NCBI RefSeq assembly: GCF_000420165.1
Contig: NZ_ATUK01000014.1
Location: forward strand, 20,001 to 84,000
Direction of reading: 5' to 3'
Length of the DNA: 64,000 bases
Source: Thioalkalivibrio sp. AKL19
GTDB lineage: Bacteria > Pseudomonadota > Gammaproteobacteria > Ectothiorhodospirales > Ectothiorhodospiraceae
This document shows positions 55,821 through 63,923 of this stretch, one piece after another. The position numbers and the translations under genes are program-made. How positions within the stretch are numbered: position 1 is the stretch's first letter; every line of letters starts with the position of its first letter. Below the pieces are notes generated by a model that was not told the origin of the DNA, searched no databases, and worked only from the letters and a program-made list of their open reading frames with translations.

Positions 55821-56387
55821 ATGGAACGATGCCAGAAAGATTATAAAAATACACGCGGAACACCAGAGCCCACGTCCATTCTCTCTCCCGAAGAAAGAAA
55901 GAGGATATGCGATGAAGTCGCGCGGCTCTATCATTTGGTCGCGGATACATCGGGGAAAGACCTTCCGGCTATTCGATTTGACCTGAAAGGCCGGGCCGCC
56001 GGGCAGTGGCGCCTGAGAAAAAACTCGGAGACGCTGCGTTTCAATCCGGAAGCCTTCACCCGGGAATGGGATCAGCACTTTCCCGAAACCGTGGCGCACG
56101 AGGTGGCCCATTCACTGGTCTACCGCACCCACGGCATGCGAAAGGTGCGTCCTCACGGTCCCGAATGGAAGGGGCTAATGGGGACAATGGGTTTTCCGAA
56201 TCCGCGGATTACACATGCAACGGCGCTCACCACCCGCAAGATGCGCCAGTACGACTATGCATGCGGATGCGGCTCCCAACCCCTGAGCGCCCGCCGGCAT
56301 TTTCTTATCAACAAGCGCGGCTATCGGTACCAATGCCGCCAATGCGGTCAGTGGCTGCGGCGGTCCGACGGTGGCAGCTGGGGATAG
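55821..56387 (+). CDS. SprT-like zinc metallopeptidase domain protein
   Basis: A 188-residue protein. The metal/catalytic motif is HEVAHS in FPETVAHEVAHSLVYRTHG near residues 95-100 (HExxH), with a downstream HGPEWKGLM providing the third ligand typical of SprT. The C-terminal zinc ribbon is formed by CGCGSQ and CRQCGQW. E. coli SprT is about 165 residues. Function in bacteria is unclear; the eukaryotic relative Spartan cleaves DNA-protein crosslinks. No clear Shine-Dalgarno precedes ATG 55821, and the gene is less GC-rich than its neighbours. Confidence 0.88.
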   Translation: MERCQKDYKNTRGTPEPTSILSPEERKRICDEVARLYHLVADTSGKDLPAIRFDLKGRAAGQWRLRKNSETLRFNPEAFTREWDQHFPETVAHEVAHSLVYRTHGMRKVRPHGPEWKGLMGTMGFPNPRITHATALTTRKMRQYDYACGCGSQPLSARRHFLINKRGYRYQCRQCGQWLRRSDGGSWG

Positions 56388-56443
56388 CAGGTGGTCCATC
56401 ACCGTGTCGGCGCGCACATTCGGGTGCACCCGTACAACGAGCG

Positions 56444-57727
56444 TCAGGCTCTCCGAGCCCGGTCCCCATCATCCCGGGCGGCATGGCGGTTCACATACTC
56501 CAGCAGGCGCGCGGTTGCACCCTGCTGCTCTCCAATAAAAACGGTTGCACGCTGTCGCAGGATCTCGCGCCGGGCTTCATCCTCTCCCAGCAACGTCCCC
56601 ATCCGCGCAACAGCCTCTTCGATATTCTTTGAACGCCACAGCACATTCGCGCTCTCCATGCGCTCCACCAGAAGTTCAAAGTTGTCGACGTGCGGCCCCA
56701 TGACGACCGGACATTTCCACAACGTCGCTTCCAGCGGATTGTGCCCGCCAACGGACACCAGTGAACCGCCAATAAACGCGACATCGGCCAGCCCGAAGAA
56801 ACGTTTCAATTCGCCCAGCGTGTCCAGCAGCCAGAAATGGGTGTTGGCATCCGGGACACCGTCGCTGCGACGAACGAAGGTTTGACCGGAACGCTCCAGC
56901 AAATCCGCCACTTCGGGAAACCGCTGCGGATGGCGTGGCGCCACGATCACCAGGAGGCGTGGATACTCGGCGCGCAGTGCGCGCAGCCCCGGGAGCAACT
57001 GGGCCTCTTCGTCGGCATGTGTGCTGGCAAGAATAACCACCGGGCGGCCATCAACCACCGGGCGCAGGGACTTAACCTCCTGGCGATCGGCTGCCTCGAT
57101 GCGGATATCGAACTTGATGTCGCCGTTGACCGTCACGCGGTCGGGCACGGCCCCAAGGGCGACGAAACGCTCCCGGTCCAGCGGATTGCGGCAGGCAATC
57201 CAGTCAAACGCGCTCAATGCCGGTTCGATCAGCCGGGGGATACGGGCATAACGCCGGGCCGAACGCCCGGACATGCGGGCGTTCGCCAGCACGACCGGGA
57301 TGCCCGAACGCCGCGCTGTCGCCAGCATATTCGGCCAGATCTCGGTCTCCATCACCACGATGCACTGTGGTCGCGCCGCTCGCAGGAAGCGCCCCTGTAG
57401 CCAGGGCAAATCCAGTGGCATGAAGCGATGCATGACGCGATCGCCGAGCCGCTCGGTCAGCATCGAGGCACCGGTCGGCGTCGTCGTGGTTACCAGGATG
57501 CGACGCGGGCCGGGCGCCAGGAGCTGGCGAATGAGCGGTTCCGCCGCCAGCACTTCACCGACCGAAACCGCATGGATCCAGATCTCCGCCGGATCCGGCG
57601 GAGGGGCCCACCCCATCACCTCGCCCGGGCGCACACGCACCGATGCCCGACGACTGCGCAGTCCGTGGCGGATCAGCAGCAAGGGGGTCAGCAACGCAAG
57701 CAGCGCCGTGTAGACTACGCGGGTCAT
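56444..57727 (-). CDS. waaA: 3-deoxy-D-manno-octulosonic acid (Kdo) transferase
   Basis: Adds Kdo to lipid IVA at the inner face of the inner membrane, starting the LPS core. The 427-residue GT-B enzyme has an N-terminal membrane-associated helix, the acceptor-side motif IHAVSVGEVLAAEPLIRQLL near residue 50, TTTTPTGASM, PLDLPWLQGRFLRAARPQCIVVMETEIWPNML, and the CMP-Kdo side KFDI, LASTHADEEAQLLPGLRAL, IGGSLVSVGGHNPLEATLWKCPVVMGPHVDNF. ATG 57727 diverges from the lauroyltransferase-type gene by 20 bp. It opens the LPS locus that runs to the right edge. Confidence 0.95.
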   Translation of the reverse strand: MTRVVYTALLALLTPLLLIRHGLRSRRASVRVRPGEVMGWAPPPDPAEIWIHAVSVGEVLAAEPLIRQLLAPGPRRILVTTTTPTGASMLTERLGDRVMHRFMPLDLPWLQGRFLRAARPQCIVVMETEIWPNMLATARRSGIPVVLANARMSGRSARRYARIPRLIEPALSAFDWIACRNPLDRERFVALGAVPDRVTVNGDIKFDIRIEAADRQEVKSLRPVVDGRPVVILASTHADEEAQLLPGLRALRAEYPRLLVIVAPRHPQRFPEVADLLERSGQTFVRRSDGVPDANTHFWLLDTLGELKRFFGLADVAFIGGSLVSVGGHNPLEATLWKCPVVMGPHVDNFELLVERMESANVLWRSKNIEEAVARMGTLLGEDEARREILRQRATVFIGEQQGATARLLEYVNRHAARDDGDRARRA

Positions 57728-57747
57728 TCGCAGGGAGACTCCGATCC

Positions 57748-58680
57748 GTGACGGCCCGCCCCGAACATCCGAGCGCGACCGAACGCCCGCCCCGCGGCCC
57801 CGCCACCTGGCCCATGTGGGCGGTCATCGGCCTGGCACGGCTGGTCATCCAGCTGCCTATCCGCTGGCAGCAGGTGCTCGGCCGCGGCATCGGGCGGCTG
57901 TTCTACCGTTTCGGCCGCGAGCGCCGTGCGATCGCCCGCACCAACCTCGAACTGTGCTTTCCCGACCAGCCGCCGGAACGGCGGGAACAGTGGCTGCGCG
58001 AGCACTTCGAGGCGGCCGGGATGGGGGTCCTCGAGATGGCCATGGCCTGGTGGGGACGCGACACGCAACTCAAGGGGCATTACACAATCCACGGGCTGGA
58101 ACATCTGGACAAGGCACTGGAGCAAGGCAAGGGGGCCCTGCTGGTCAGCGCCCATTTCACCACACTCGAGCTTTGCGGGCGCCTGCTGGCGCTGCACCGG
58201 GAGTTTGCCGCGATGTACCGCCCCAGCGAACGCCCGCTGATCAACTACCTGTTCAAGGTCAATCGCAACCGCCACACGGCCGGCGTGATCGCACGCGACG
58301 ACGTCAAGGGACTGCTGCGCACCCTGCGCGAGAACATGCCCGTGTGGTATGCGCCCGACCAGGCCACCAGCGGGCGCCAGACCGAGCTGGTCCCGTTCTT
58401 CGGCGAACCCGCGAACACGCAGACCGCCACGCATCGCATCGCCCGGGTGAGCGGCGCCCCGGTCCTCCCGTTCTTCGGCTACCGGCGCGAAGACGGCCAC
58501 TACGTCGTGACCATCCACCCCCCGGTAGAGGGCTTCCCCACCGAGGACGCCCACGCCGACACCCTGCGCATCAACCACATCATCGAAGAAGCCGTGATGG
58601 ACGCCCCCGGCCAGTACTTCTGGACCCACAAACGGTTCAAGAAGCGCACGGGCCTCCCCGATCCGTATCGGGCGGAGTAG
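57748..58680 (+). CDS. lpxL: Lipid A biosynthesis lauroyl-type acyltransferase (LpxL/HtrB family)
   Basis: Transfers a secondary acyl chain from acyl-ACP to Kdo2-lipid IVA. The 310-residue protein has an N-terminal hydrophobic helix (WAVIGLARLVIQLPI). The catalytic HX4E motif is SAHFTTLELCGR near residue 138. Further blocks are AMYRPSERPLINYLF, RLREM-like LLRTLRENMPVWYAPDQ, and VPFFGEPANTQTATHRIAR. GTG 57748 is chosen because it sits after an AGGGAG and gives the family length; an in-frame ATG at 57643 lies inside waaA. Whether the donor chain is C12, C14 or other cannot be told. Its 3' end overlaps the convergent glycosyltransferase by 44 bp. Confidence 0.9.
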   Translation: MTARPEHPSATERPPRGPATWPMWAVIGLARLVIQLPIRWQQVLGRGIGRLFYRFGRERRAIARTNLELCFPDQPPERREQWLREHFEAAGMGVLEMAMAWWGRDTQLKGHYTIHGLEHLDKALEQGKGALLVSAHFTTLELCGRLLALHREFAAMYRPSERPLINYLFKVNRNRHTAGVIARDDVKGLLRTLRENMPVWYAPDQATSGRQTELVPFFGEPANTQTATHRIARVSGAPVLPFFGYRREDGHYVVTIHPPVEGFPTEDAHADTLRINHIIEEAVMDAPGQYFWTHKRFKKRTGLPDPYRAE

Positions 58681-59557
58681 TGCGCAAGGTGGCTACTGGC
58701 CCGCCATCAAGCCACTTACTGTCGCCCACGGGCCTGTCAACGCGCGTGTGATCAAAAAAACCTGGGTGTGCAACAAGCAAGGGGAACCGGTTGCGCCGCC
58801 ACCACCACCGCCTGAACGGGGCGTTGATGCGGTGTTCCAGTTCGGGCAACCCATTGCAATGCCTGCGAGTAGGGTTTGCCTCGGCGAATGGCAACAATTC
58901 ATTCAAGAAAAAGTTCTTTGCCAAGTAGTTCGCACGGTTACTCCATACGGCGAACCGCGAATCAGTCAAGAACAACCCATCCCCGACCGCTTCGATCGCA
59001 CGAGGAGCCAATAAATCAGGCCGGGGAAACACCACAGCCTCGGACAGAACCCCATCGGCGTTCTCTGGGCGCAAGAATGCCGCGAAGCGGCGGTTGAGTT
59101 GTCCATTCCGGAAACGCCAGTTCCGGAAGAACCTTCTTCTTGGAGGATCCGGCATGGCTTGCATCTTCACGAAACGCACGTCGCTGAGCGCCATCAGTTG
59201 ATCAGCCCGATCGAGAACATCAGCCACGATGCCGGCACCCCCCACAAAACCACAATCATTCTCCAGCAATAGCACTCGTTGTGTCGTTGCGGCTTGCACA
59301 GCCGCCTTCAGTCCTCCCTGAATGCCCAGGTTCTCGGACAACGGAACCGCTTGAAAGCCCGCCCGACTGGCAATTTTCATCTCCTCCGGCTGGGCCTCCT
59401 GGCATACAACCAATCGCTCGGTAAACATGGGAAAAAGAGGCGCAAGGGTATCGAGCGTTCGCGCGAGCGTTCGCGGGGCCTTCCAAGTCAGCACAACGAG
59501 GCTTCGTGATCCCCCGGACACGTCCATCCCTGACTCCTCCATCTTAGACTCCATCAT
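58637..59557 (-). CDS. GT-A fold glycosyltransferase-like protein
   Basis: A 306-residue cytoplasmic protein opening with SRSLVVLTWKAPRTLARTLDTLAPLFPMFTERLVVCQEA, the first beta-alpha-beta of a GT-A glycosyltransferase. RVLLLENDCGFVGG near residue 100 is in the place of the DXD metal/nucleotide motif. The rest is Arg- and Trp-rich (RRRFFRNWRFRNGQLNRRF; RRWWWRRNRF), suited to binding a membrane or anionic acceptor. It is likely an LPS core sugar transferase given its neighbours. Three starts are possible: ATG 59557 (ATGA overlap with the upstream stop), ATG 59542, or ATG 59527 with GGAGGAG. The gene is less GC-rich than housekeeping genes nearby. Confidence 0.72.
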   Translation of the reverse strand: MMESKMEESGMDVSGGSRSLVVLTWKAPRTLARTLDTLAPLFPMFTERLVVCQEAQPEEMKIASRAGFQAVPLSENLGIQGGLKAAVQAATTQRVLLLENDCGFVGGAGIVADVLDRADQLMALSDVRFVKMQAMPDPPRRRFFRNWRFRNGQLNRRFAAFLRPENADGVLSEAVVFPRPDLLAPRAIEAVGDGLFLTDSRFAVWSNRANYLAKNFFLNELLPFAEANPTRRHCNGLPELEHRINAPFRRWWWRRNRFPLLVAHPGFFDHTRVDRPVGDSKWLDGGPVATLRTTPPDTDRGGPCAS

Positions 59558-60519
59558 CCGACCTTCATTGATGCGAGAACAGACCGGATGTGCGCAGCGA
59601 CCTTCAGCGTGTCATTCACCGGCGTGTAGGACCACTGATCGAGCGCCCCGGTGAACGGTCGGGTCACGCCTTCCGCCTCTAGGGCAGAATGGAAGGCCTG
59701 CAGGCGACGACCGAGCGGCCCCAGGGCAACCGTGTACACCGGGACACCAGTCGCGGCCGCCTCCGAGACCATGGACACGGAATCAGCACTGACCACGATA
59801 TGGTCGGCTGTTGCCAGCATCGCCATAAAGGGGTTCTCGCCCTGCCCGTCCCAGACAAACCCGGGAACATCCGCCAGCCCCTCGACCAGTCGTCGCGTGC
59901 TGGCCTCGCCCGTCCGCCGTGAGGGCGTGACCAGCACACTTCCCCCGGAGGCTTCTGCGGCCGAACGCAGGTCACGGATCAGGGCATCCAGTCGCTCCTG
60001 CCCCAGATCTCCCCGCTGGGTGGCACCCCCGATCAGGACCGCGATCCAAGGCCGGGGAAATGCAGCCCAGGCATCCCCCAGATCCGCACGAGCCGCCTCC
60101 AGCCGCTCGGCCGTCACCCGGTGGAGGGCACCGCGCGTCGCGATCACGTTCGGGCCGGTCAGCCCATCGTGGCGCGGCGGCACCACCCAGTCGAAATGCC
60201 GCGGGGCGATCTGCGGATCCTGAATATGCACGGTCATGATGGCACCCCCGCTGGCGCGCCTGAGTGCCACGGCCACCGTGGCACTGCGGCGCCCGCAGGA
60301 GATCAAGAGGCGCGGCCAGGGCGGCGCCAGGGAATCGCTATCGGAGGTGAGCCCTCGCAATACGCCGGGCGCGAAGGAGCCGCGCATCCAGCGCCAGGGC
60401 GGACGCAGCCCCACTGTCTTGTGTTCGTAGGGCAGCCCCACGGCTTCGGCCAGGCCACGGACCTGGCTGGTCATCCCGGCCTCGCCGGTCGTCAGTGTCC
60501 AGCAGTAAGCCTCGGTCAC
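59554..60519 (-). CDS. ELM1/GtrOC1-family putative glycosyltransferase (DUF1022)
   Basis: A 321-residue protein of the family named after plant mitochondrial fission protein ELM1, common in alphaproteobacterial and gammaproteobacterial envelope clusters. It shows CWTLTTGEAGMTSQVRGLAEAVG at the N-terminus, LISCGRRSATVAVALRR, IQDPQIAPRHFDWVVPPRHDGLTGPNVIATRGALHRV, AVLIGGATQ, VTPSRRT, and ADHIVVSADSVSMVSEAAATGVPVYTV, the last being a GT-B-like nucleotide-sugar region. The enzymatic activity is not established to my knowledge; an LPS-core role is inferred from position. GTG 60519 is the start. It overlaps the following glycosyltransferase as ATGA. Confidence 0.85.
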   Translation of the reverse strand: MTEAYCWTLTTGEAGMTSQVRGLAEAVGLPYEHKTVGLRPPWRWMRGSFAPGVLRGLTSDSDSLAPPWPRLLISCGRRSATVAVALRRASGGAIMTVHIQDPQIAPRHFDWVVPPRHDGLTGPNVIATRGALHRVTAERLEAARADLGDAWAAFPRPWIAVLIGGATQRGDLGQERLDALIRDLRSAAEASGGSVLVTPSRRTGEASTRRLVEGLADVPGFVWDGQGENPFMAMLATADHIVVSADSVSMVSEAAATGVPVYTVALGPLGRRLQAFHSALEAEGVTRPFTGALDQWSYTPVNDTLKVAAHIRSVLASMKVG

Positions 60520-60547
60520 AATGAAGCGTTCGTCGCCTGGCCTGCGG

Positions 60548-61219
60548 TCACGCCGGCACGCGGCGCTGCACAGGTGTGTCGGGAGAGGCCAGCTCGTGGC
60601 GATTGCGCCACTCTTCGGTGACGTAGTTGATGATCAAAGAGCGCCGCACGCCTTCCAGGGGGCGACGATGGTAGCCATGCCAGGTGTTGTCCGCGGGCAC
60701 GAATACCAACGCGCTGTTGTACGTGCCGGGCGCCGTCTCGTAGTGCGTGTCCGCGTCCACGTAAACATCGGTGCCCCAGGCCTCGTAACCGGGGTCGGTC
60801 GACAGGTACAGCAGCATGGTGAATTTCTTCACCCCGAGATCGGTATGCGGTGCCAGCCAGAAACCCTCGGTATCCAGGCAATGCTCGACACGCAGGTAGT
60901 TGCCGCTGACATCCACCCCGCAGACCTCGAAGATCGCATCCAGCACCTGCGGGCTCTCGAACGCCGCCGCAACGCTTTCGCACACATCGAAGGCGCGCCG
61001 GTTCTCGACATCGAAGAAGCGCCGCGAGCTGTTGTGCGTCTCACGCTTGCCCTCGGTGTCACCAATCGCGGGCGGCTCGAACGGCAGCGCCTCCACCGCG
61101 CGCGCCGCCGCCTCGGGCAGTACCGCCTGCGGATACCACCGCCGATACGGATACGCCTCTGACTGCGCCCGGCGCAACGACGCCTCGACCTGTTCTGCCA
61201 CTTCGGCCGCTGAAATCAT
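60548..61219 (-). CDS. 2-oxoglutarate/Fe(II)-dependent oxygenase
   Basis: A 223-residue soluble protein with the double-stranded beta-helix signature of 2OG oxygenases: the HxD pair in WLAPHTDLGVKKFTMLLYLS near residue 125, the distal histidine in NTWHGYHRR near residue 182, and the 2OG-binding arginine in GVRRSLIINYV about ten residues later. The N-terminal part is helical (YPYRRWYPQAVLPEAAARAVEAL). It is the first gene of a minus-strand set with the ELM1-family protein and the GT-A enzyme, so a sugar or LPS-core hydroxylation is a reasonable inference. Kdo 3-hydroxylase (KdoO) is a known precedent of the same superfamily. The substrate is unproven. Confidence 0.85.
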   Translation of the reverse strand: MISAAEVAEQVEASLRRAQSEAYPYRRWYPQAVLPEAAARAVEALPFEPPAIGDTEGKRETHNSSRRFFDVENRRAFDVCESVAAAFESPQVLDAIFEVCGVDVSGNYLRVEHCLDTEGFWLAPHTDLGVKKFTMLLYLSTDPGYEAWGTDVYVDADTHYETAPGTYNSALVFVPADNTWHGYHRRPLEGVRRSLIINYVTEEWRNRHELASPDTPVQRRVPA

Positions 61220-61335
61220 TCAATACACCTGATCATAAACTGACGACATTGTATGCCCACCGGGCGGGACGCCCAAACCACCCCATCCTTCTGGCGCCCT
61301 GATAAACTCGCGCTTTTCCCTCACCTGCGTACGCC

Positions 61336-62445
61336 ATGGCTACCGTCCTTCAAATCGTGCCCGCCTTGGAATCCGGCGGCGTTGAACGCGGCACGGTCGA
61401 GGTTGCGCAGGCCTTGGTGGAGGCTGGACACCGCTCGCTGGTGATGTCGGCAGGCGGCCGCATGGTGCCCGAACTCGAGAGTCAGGGTAGTGAACACTTC
61501 ACCTGGCCGATCGGGGAAAAATCCCTCTGGACCTTCCGGCTGGTGCGCCCACTACGGCGCTTCCTGCGACAACAACGCGTGGATGTGATTGATGTTCGCT
61601 CGCGCATGCCGGCCTGGGTCGTCTGGCTGGCCTGGTCACGGATGCCCGCAGTCACCCGCCCCCGGCTGGTGACTTCGGTGCACGGATTCAATTCCGTTAA
61701 CCGCTACAGCGAGATCCTCACCCGGGGCGAACGGGTCGTGACAGTATCCGAGACCCTCAAAAAATTTCTGATCACCCAGTATCCACGGCTTGAGGCTGAG
61801 CGTATTGAAGTCATCCATCGCGGAATCGACACACGCAATTATCACCCCGGCTTTGAGCCCTCGCCATCCTGGGTCACCGAGTGGGAAAGCGCGTTTCCAC
61901 AGCTTCAGGGGCGGTACGTCCTGACACTTCCGGGTCGTATTACTCGGCTGAAGGGACACTTCGACGCCCTGGACATACTGCAGGGCCTTCTCCAGCGGGG
62001 AATCCCCGCGCACCTGCTGATGGCAGGCGGCACCGATCCGCGCAAGCAGGCCTATCATCGCGAACTGGAAGGCCACCTCTCGCAACTCGGCCTTGAGCCC
62101 CGCGTGACCTTCACGGGCCAGCGTTCCGATCTACGCGAAATCCTGGCGGTTTCGGATGCAGTGTTATCCCTGTCCACCCAACCCGAGTCTTTCGGACGCA
62201 CCACCCTGGAGGCGCTCAGCCTCGGGCGTCCTGTGCTCGGTTACGATCACGGCGGCGTGGGCGAACAACTCGCCGAACTACTGCCCGAAGGGCGCGTACC
62301 CCCTGGACAAACCTCGGCCGCTATTGAGCGTCTCGCCGACTGGGCGACAGGGAATGCCCCGGCACCTCGATGGCCCCACGCATGGGATCTGGACACCATG
62401 CGCCGCCGGACGATCGATCTCTACGAGACGCTGACCGGCCGCTGA
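61336..62445 (+). CDS. Glycosyltransferase family 4 protein
   Basis: A 369-residue GT-B glycosyltransferase. The acceptor domain begins [41 protein letters not shown], with the glycine-rich GGVERG loop. It is followed by VVTVSETLKKFLI and VIHRGIDTRNYHP, then a donor domain with LTLPGRITRLKGHFDALDIL. The nucleotide-sugar EX7E motif is QPESFGRTTLEALSLGRPVLGYDHGGVGEQ near residue 285. It is similar to WaaG/core-type retaining transferases. It diverges from the 2OG oxygenase gene and its end overlaps the convergent ligase gene by 25 bp. Confidence 0.92.
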   Translation: MATVLQIVPALESGGVERGTVEVAQALVEAGHRSLVMSAGGRMVPELESQGSEHFTWPIGEKSLWTFRLVRPLRRFLRQQRVDVIDVRSRMPAWVVWLAWSRMPAVTRPRLVTSVHGFNSVNRYSEILTRGERVVTVSETLKKFLITQYPRLEAERIEVIHRGIDTRNYHPGFEPSPSWVTEWESAFPQLQGRYVLTLPGRITRLKGHFDALDILQGLLQRGIPAHLLMAGGTDPRKQAYHRELEGHLSQLGLEPRVTFTGQRSDLREILAVSDAVLSLSTQPESFGRTTLEALSLGRPVLGYDHGGVGEQLAELLPEGRVPPGQTSAAIERLADWATGNAPAPRWPHAWDLDTMRRRTIDLYETLTGR

Positions 62446-63737
62446 CCGGCTGGTCGGCCCTGGCGGGCCGCCGCCTCCCCTCGCACCAGAGGCGCCAGCG
62501 CAAGCGCGACCACCAGCCACAACACCGCTGTCGTGTAGGAACTGTAGATCGTCCAGTGGACATTGACAGGATTCAGTGCCACGAAGATCGCCACCCCACC
62601 AACGACATAGAGCGGAAGAAGGTCTCGCTCGCTTCTCCTCGCGCGTTGCCACAATGCCAGGAGGATCGCCAGCAACACCCCCAGGTAGGCCACCAGCCCG
62701 ACAATCCCGGTCGAAACCAGCACATCGAGGAAATATAAATGGATGTGGGCAAAGGCCATATCCGTATAGCCGCGCGCTTCGGCCACAGGCTCGACACCGC
62801 GCACCCCCACACCCAGGATCGGCTCGTCCATCGCCACGCGCCAGGAAGCAAGCCAGATCGTCCCGCGCTTCGCCGTCGCCTCATCGATGGCTTCGATGCT
62901 GAGCTCAGAGGCCTTCGAGACGACCGCCAGACGATCCCGAGTCTCGGGCGACACCCACAGCGCCACGACAATGCCCAGTACGAAGATGCTCAGAAACGCG
63001 CTCACCGTACGCATGCGCAGGCGGTAATACCCGACAAGGAAAAGGCCGTAGGCAAACAGGACTATCAAGGTCGCCACCATGGCCGCCCGGGAACCCGAGA
63101 GGAGTATCGCGACGATCACGATCAGCGGCAACAGGACCGCCAGCCGATTGAAAGAGGCCAGGCGACGCGACGCCTCCAGGACGAACGGCAGGAAATGCGC
63201 CAGCACGATGCCTAGCCGCATGTTCGGATGAAACAGCCCATCAATGCGGCGTCCGTTGTACGGGTACCCCAATACGTTCGCGCCGGTGACAAACTGAAAG
63301 ATCCCGTCCAGCGACCAGAAAACGGCTAGCGCGAGCACTCCATAAAGCAACGGTGTCGCTACGTCACGATGCCGCGCGACCCAGAGCAGCGGGAGTATCG
63401 CCACAGCAAACAACGGGTAGGTCAGGGCGGTTCGCAATGCGCGATCAAAGTCCACAGCCACGGTCAACGCCAGTAGCTGCGGAAGCCATAGCGCCATCAA
63501 GAGCAACAGGGCCCAGCGGGTCCAGGACTCGCACCACAATTGACGCCAGCGAACGACCATCAGAGCAAGGCCGCCGAGAGAAAGCATTGCCAGGGGCAGG
63601 AAGACCCCCGTGCCAAATGGCAAGACAAACAAGGCCAGGGCCGCAAGCCCCACTACTAACCAATAGACGCGATCACCATCCGTTCGCCCGCTGATTTTCA
63701 GCAACCATCCTTCCGCAATCACACTCAAACCCGGCAA
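62421..63737 (-). CDS. O-antigen ligase/polymerase family membrane protein (WaaL/Wzy_C type)
   Basis: An integral membrane protein of up to 438 residues with about eleven hydrophobic helices. The Wzy_C domain features LSGSRAAMVATLIVLFAYGL near residue 215 and a large periplasmic loop (about 240-310) that includes GVGVRGVEP. Its arginine is in the place of the catalytic region, with an FHPNMRLGIVLAHFLPF motif earlier. WaaL joins O-antigen to lipid A-core in the periplasm, while Wzy polymerises repeat units; the two cannot be separated here. The longest frame opens at TTG 63737; GTG 63722 or TTG 63704 are better spaced to the first helix. The 3' end overlaps the GT4 gene by 25 bp. Confidence 0.85.
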   Translation of the reverse strand: MPGLSVIAEGWLLKISGRTDGDRVYWLVVGLAALALFVLPFGTGVFLPLAMLSLGGLALMVVRWRQLWCESWTRWALLLLMALWLPQLLALTVAVDFDRALRTALTYPLFAVAILPLLWVARHRDVATPLLYGVLALAVFWSLDGIFQFVTGANVLGYPYNGRRIDGLFHPNMRLGIVLAHFLPFVLEASRRLASFNRLAVLLPLIVIVAILLSGSRAAMVATLIVLFAYGLFLVGYYRLRMRTVSAFLSIFVLGIVVALWVSPETRDRLAVVSKASELSIEAIDEATAKRGTIWLASWRVAMDEPILGVGVRGVEPVAEARGYTDMAFAHIHLYFLDVLVSTGIVGLVAYLGVLLAILLALWQRARRSERDLLPLYVVGGVAIFVALNPVNVHWTIYSSYTTAVLWLVVALALAPLVRGEAAARQGRPAGQRPVSVS

Positions 63738-63847
63738 CTGTCGAATCCAGCGCGGGATAGTACCTTACAGACAAGGCCCTGCGCGCAACGCGACTGATAG
63801 TCGACCTGACAGTTGCCGGACTTTGGGCGACAATCGGAAATGCGGAA

Positions 63848-63888
63848 AAGGCCCCTCTTCCCGAAGACCCACGGCAAGAAGGGGCCAC
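63848..63888 (-). terminator. Weak terminator-like hairpin near the right edge
   Basis: GGCCCCT (63850-63856) pairs with AGGGGCC (63880-63886) around a long loop, and the minus-strand reading ends in TTTTCC. It lies upstream of the O-antigen ligase gene and between two divergent genes, so what it terminates is unclear. Confidence 0.3.
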
Positions 63889-63923
63889 AACCCTTTAGCG
63901 TAACTGACTAGGAAAAATCGCGA

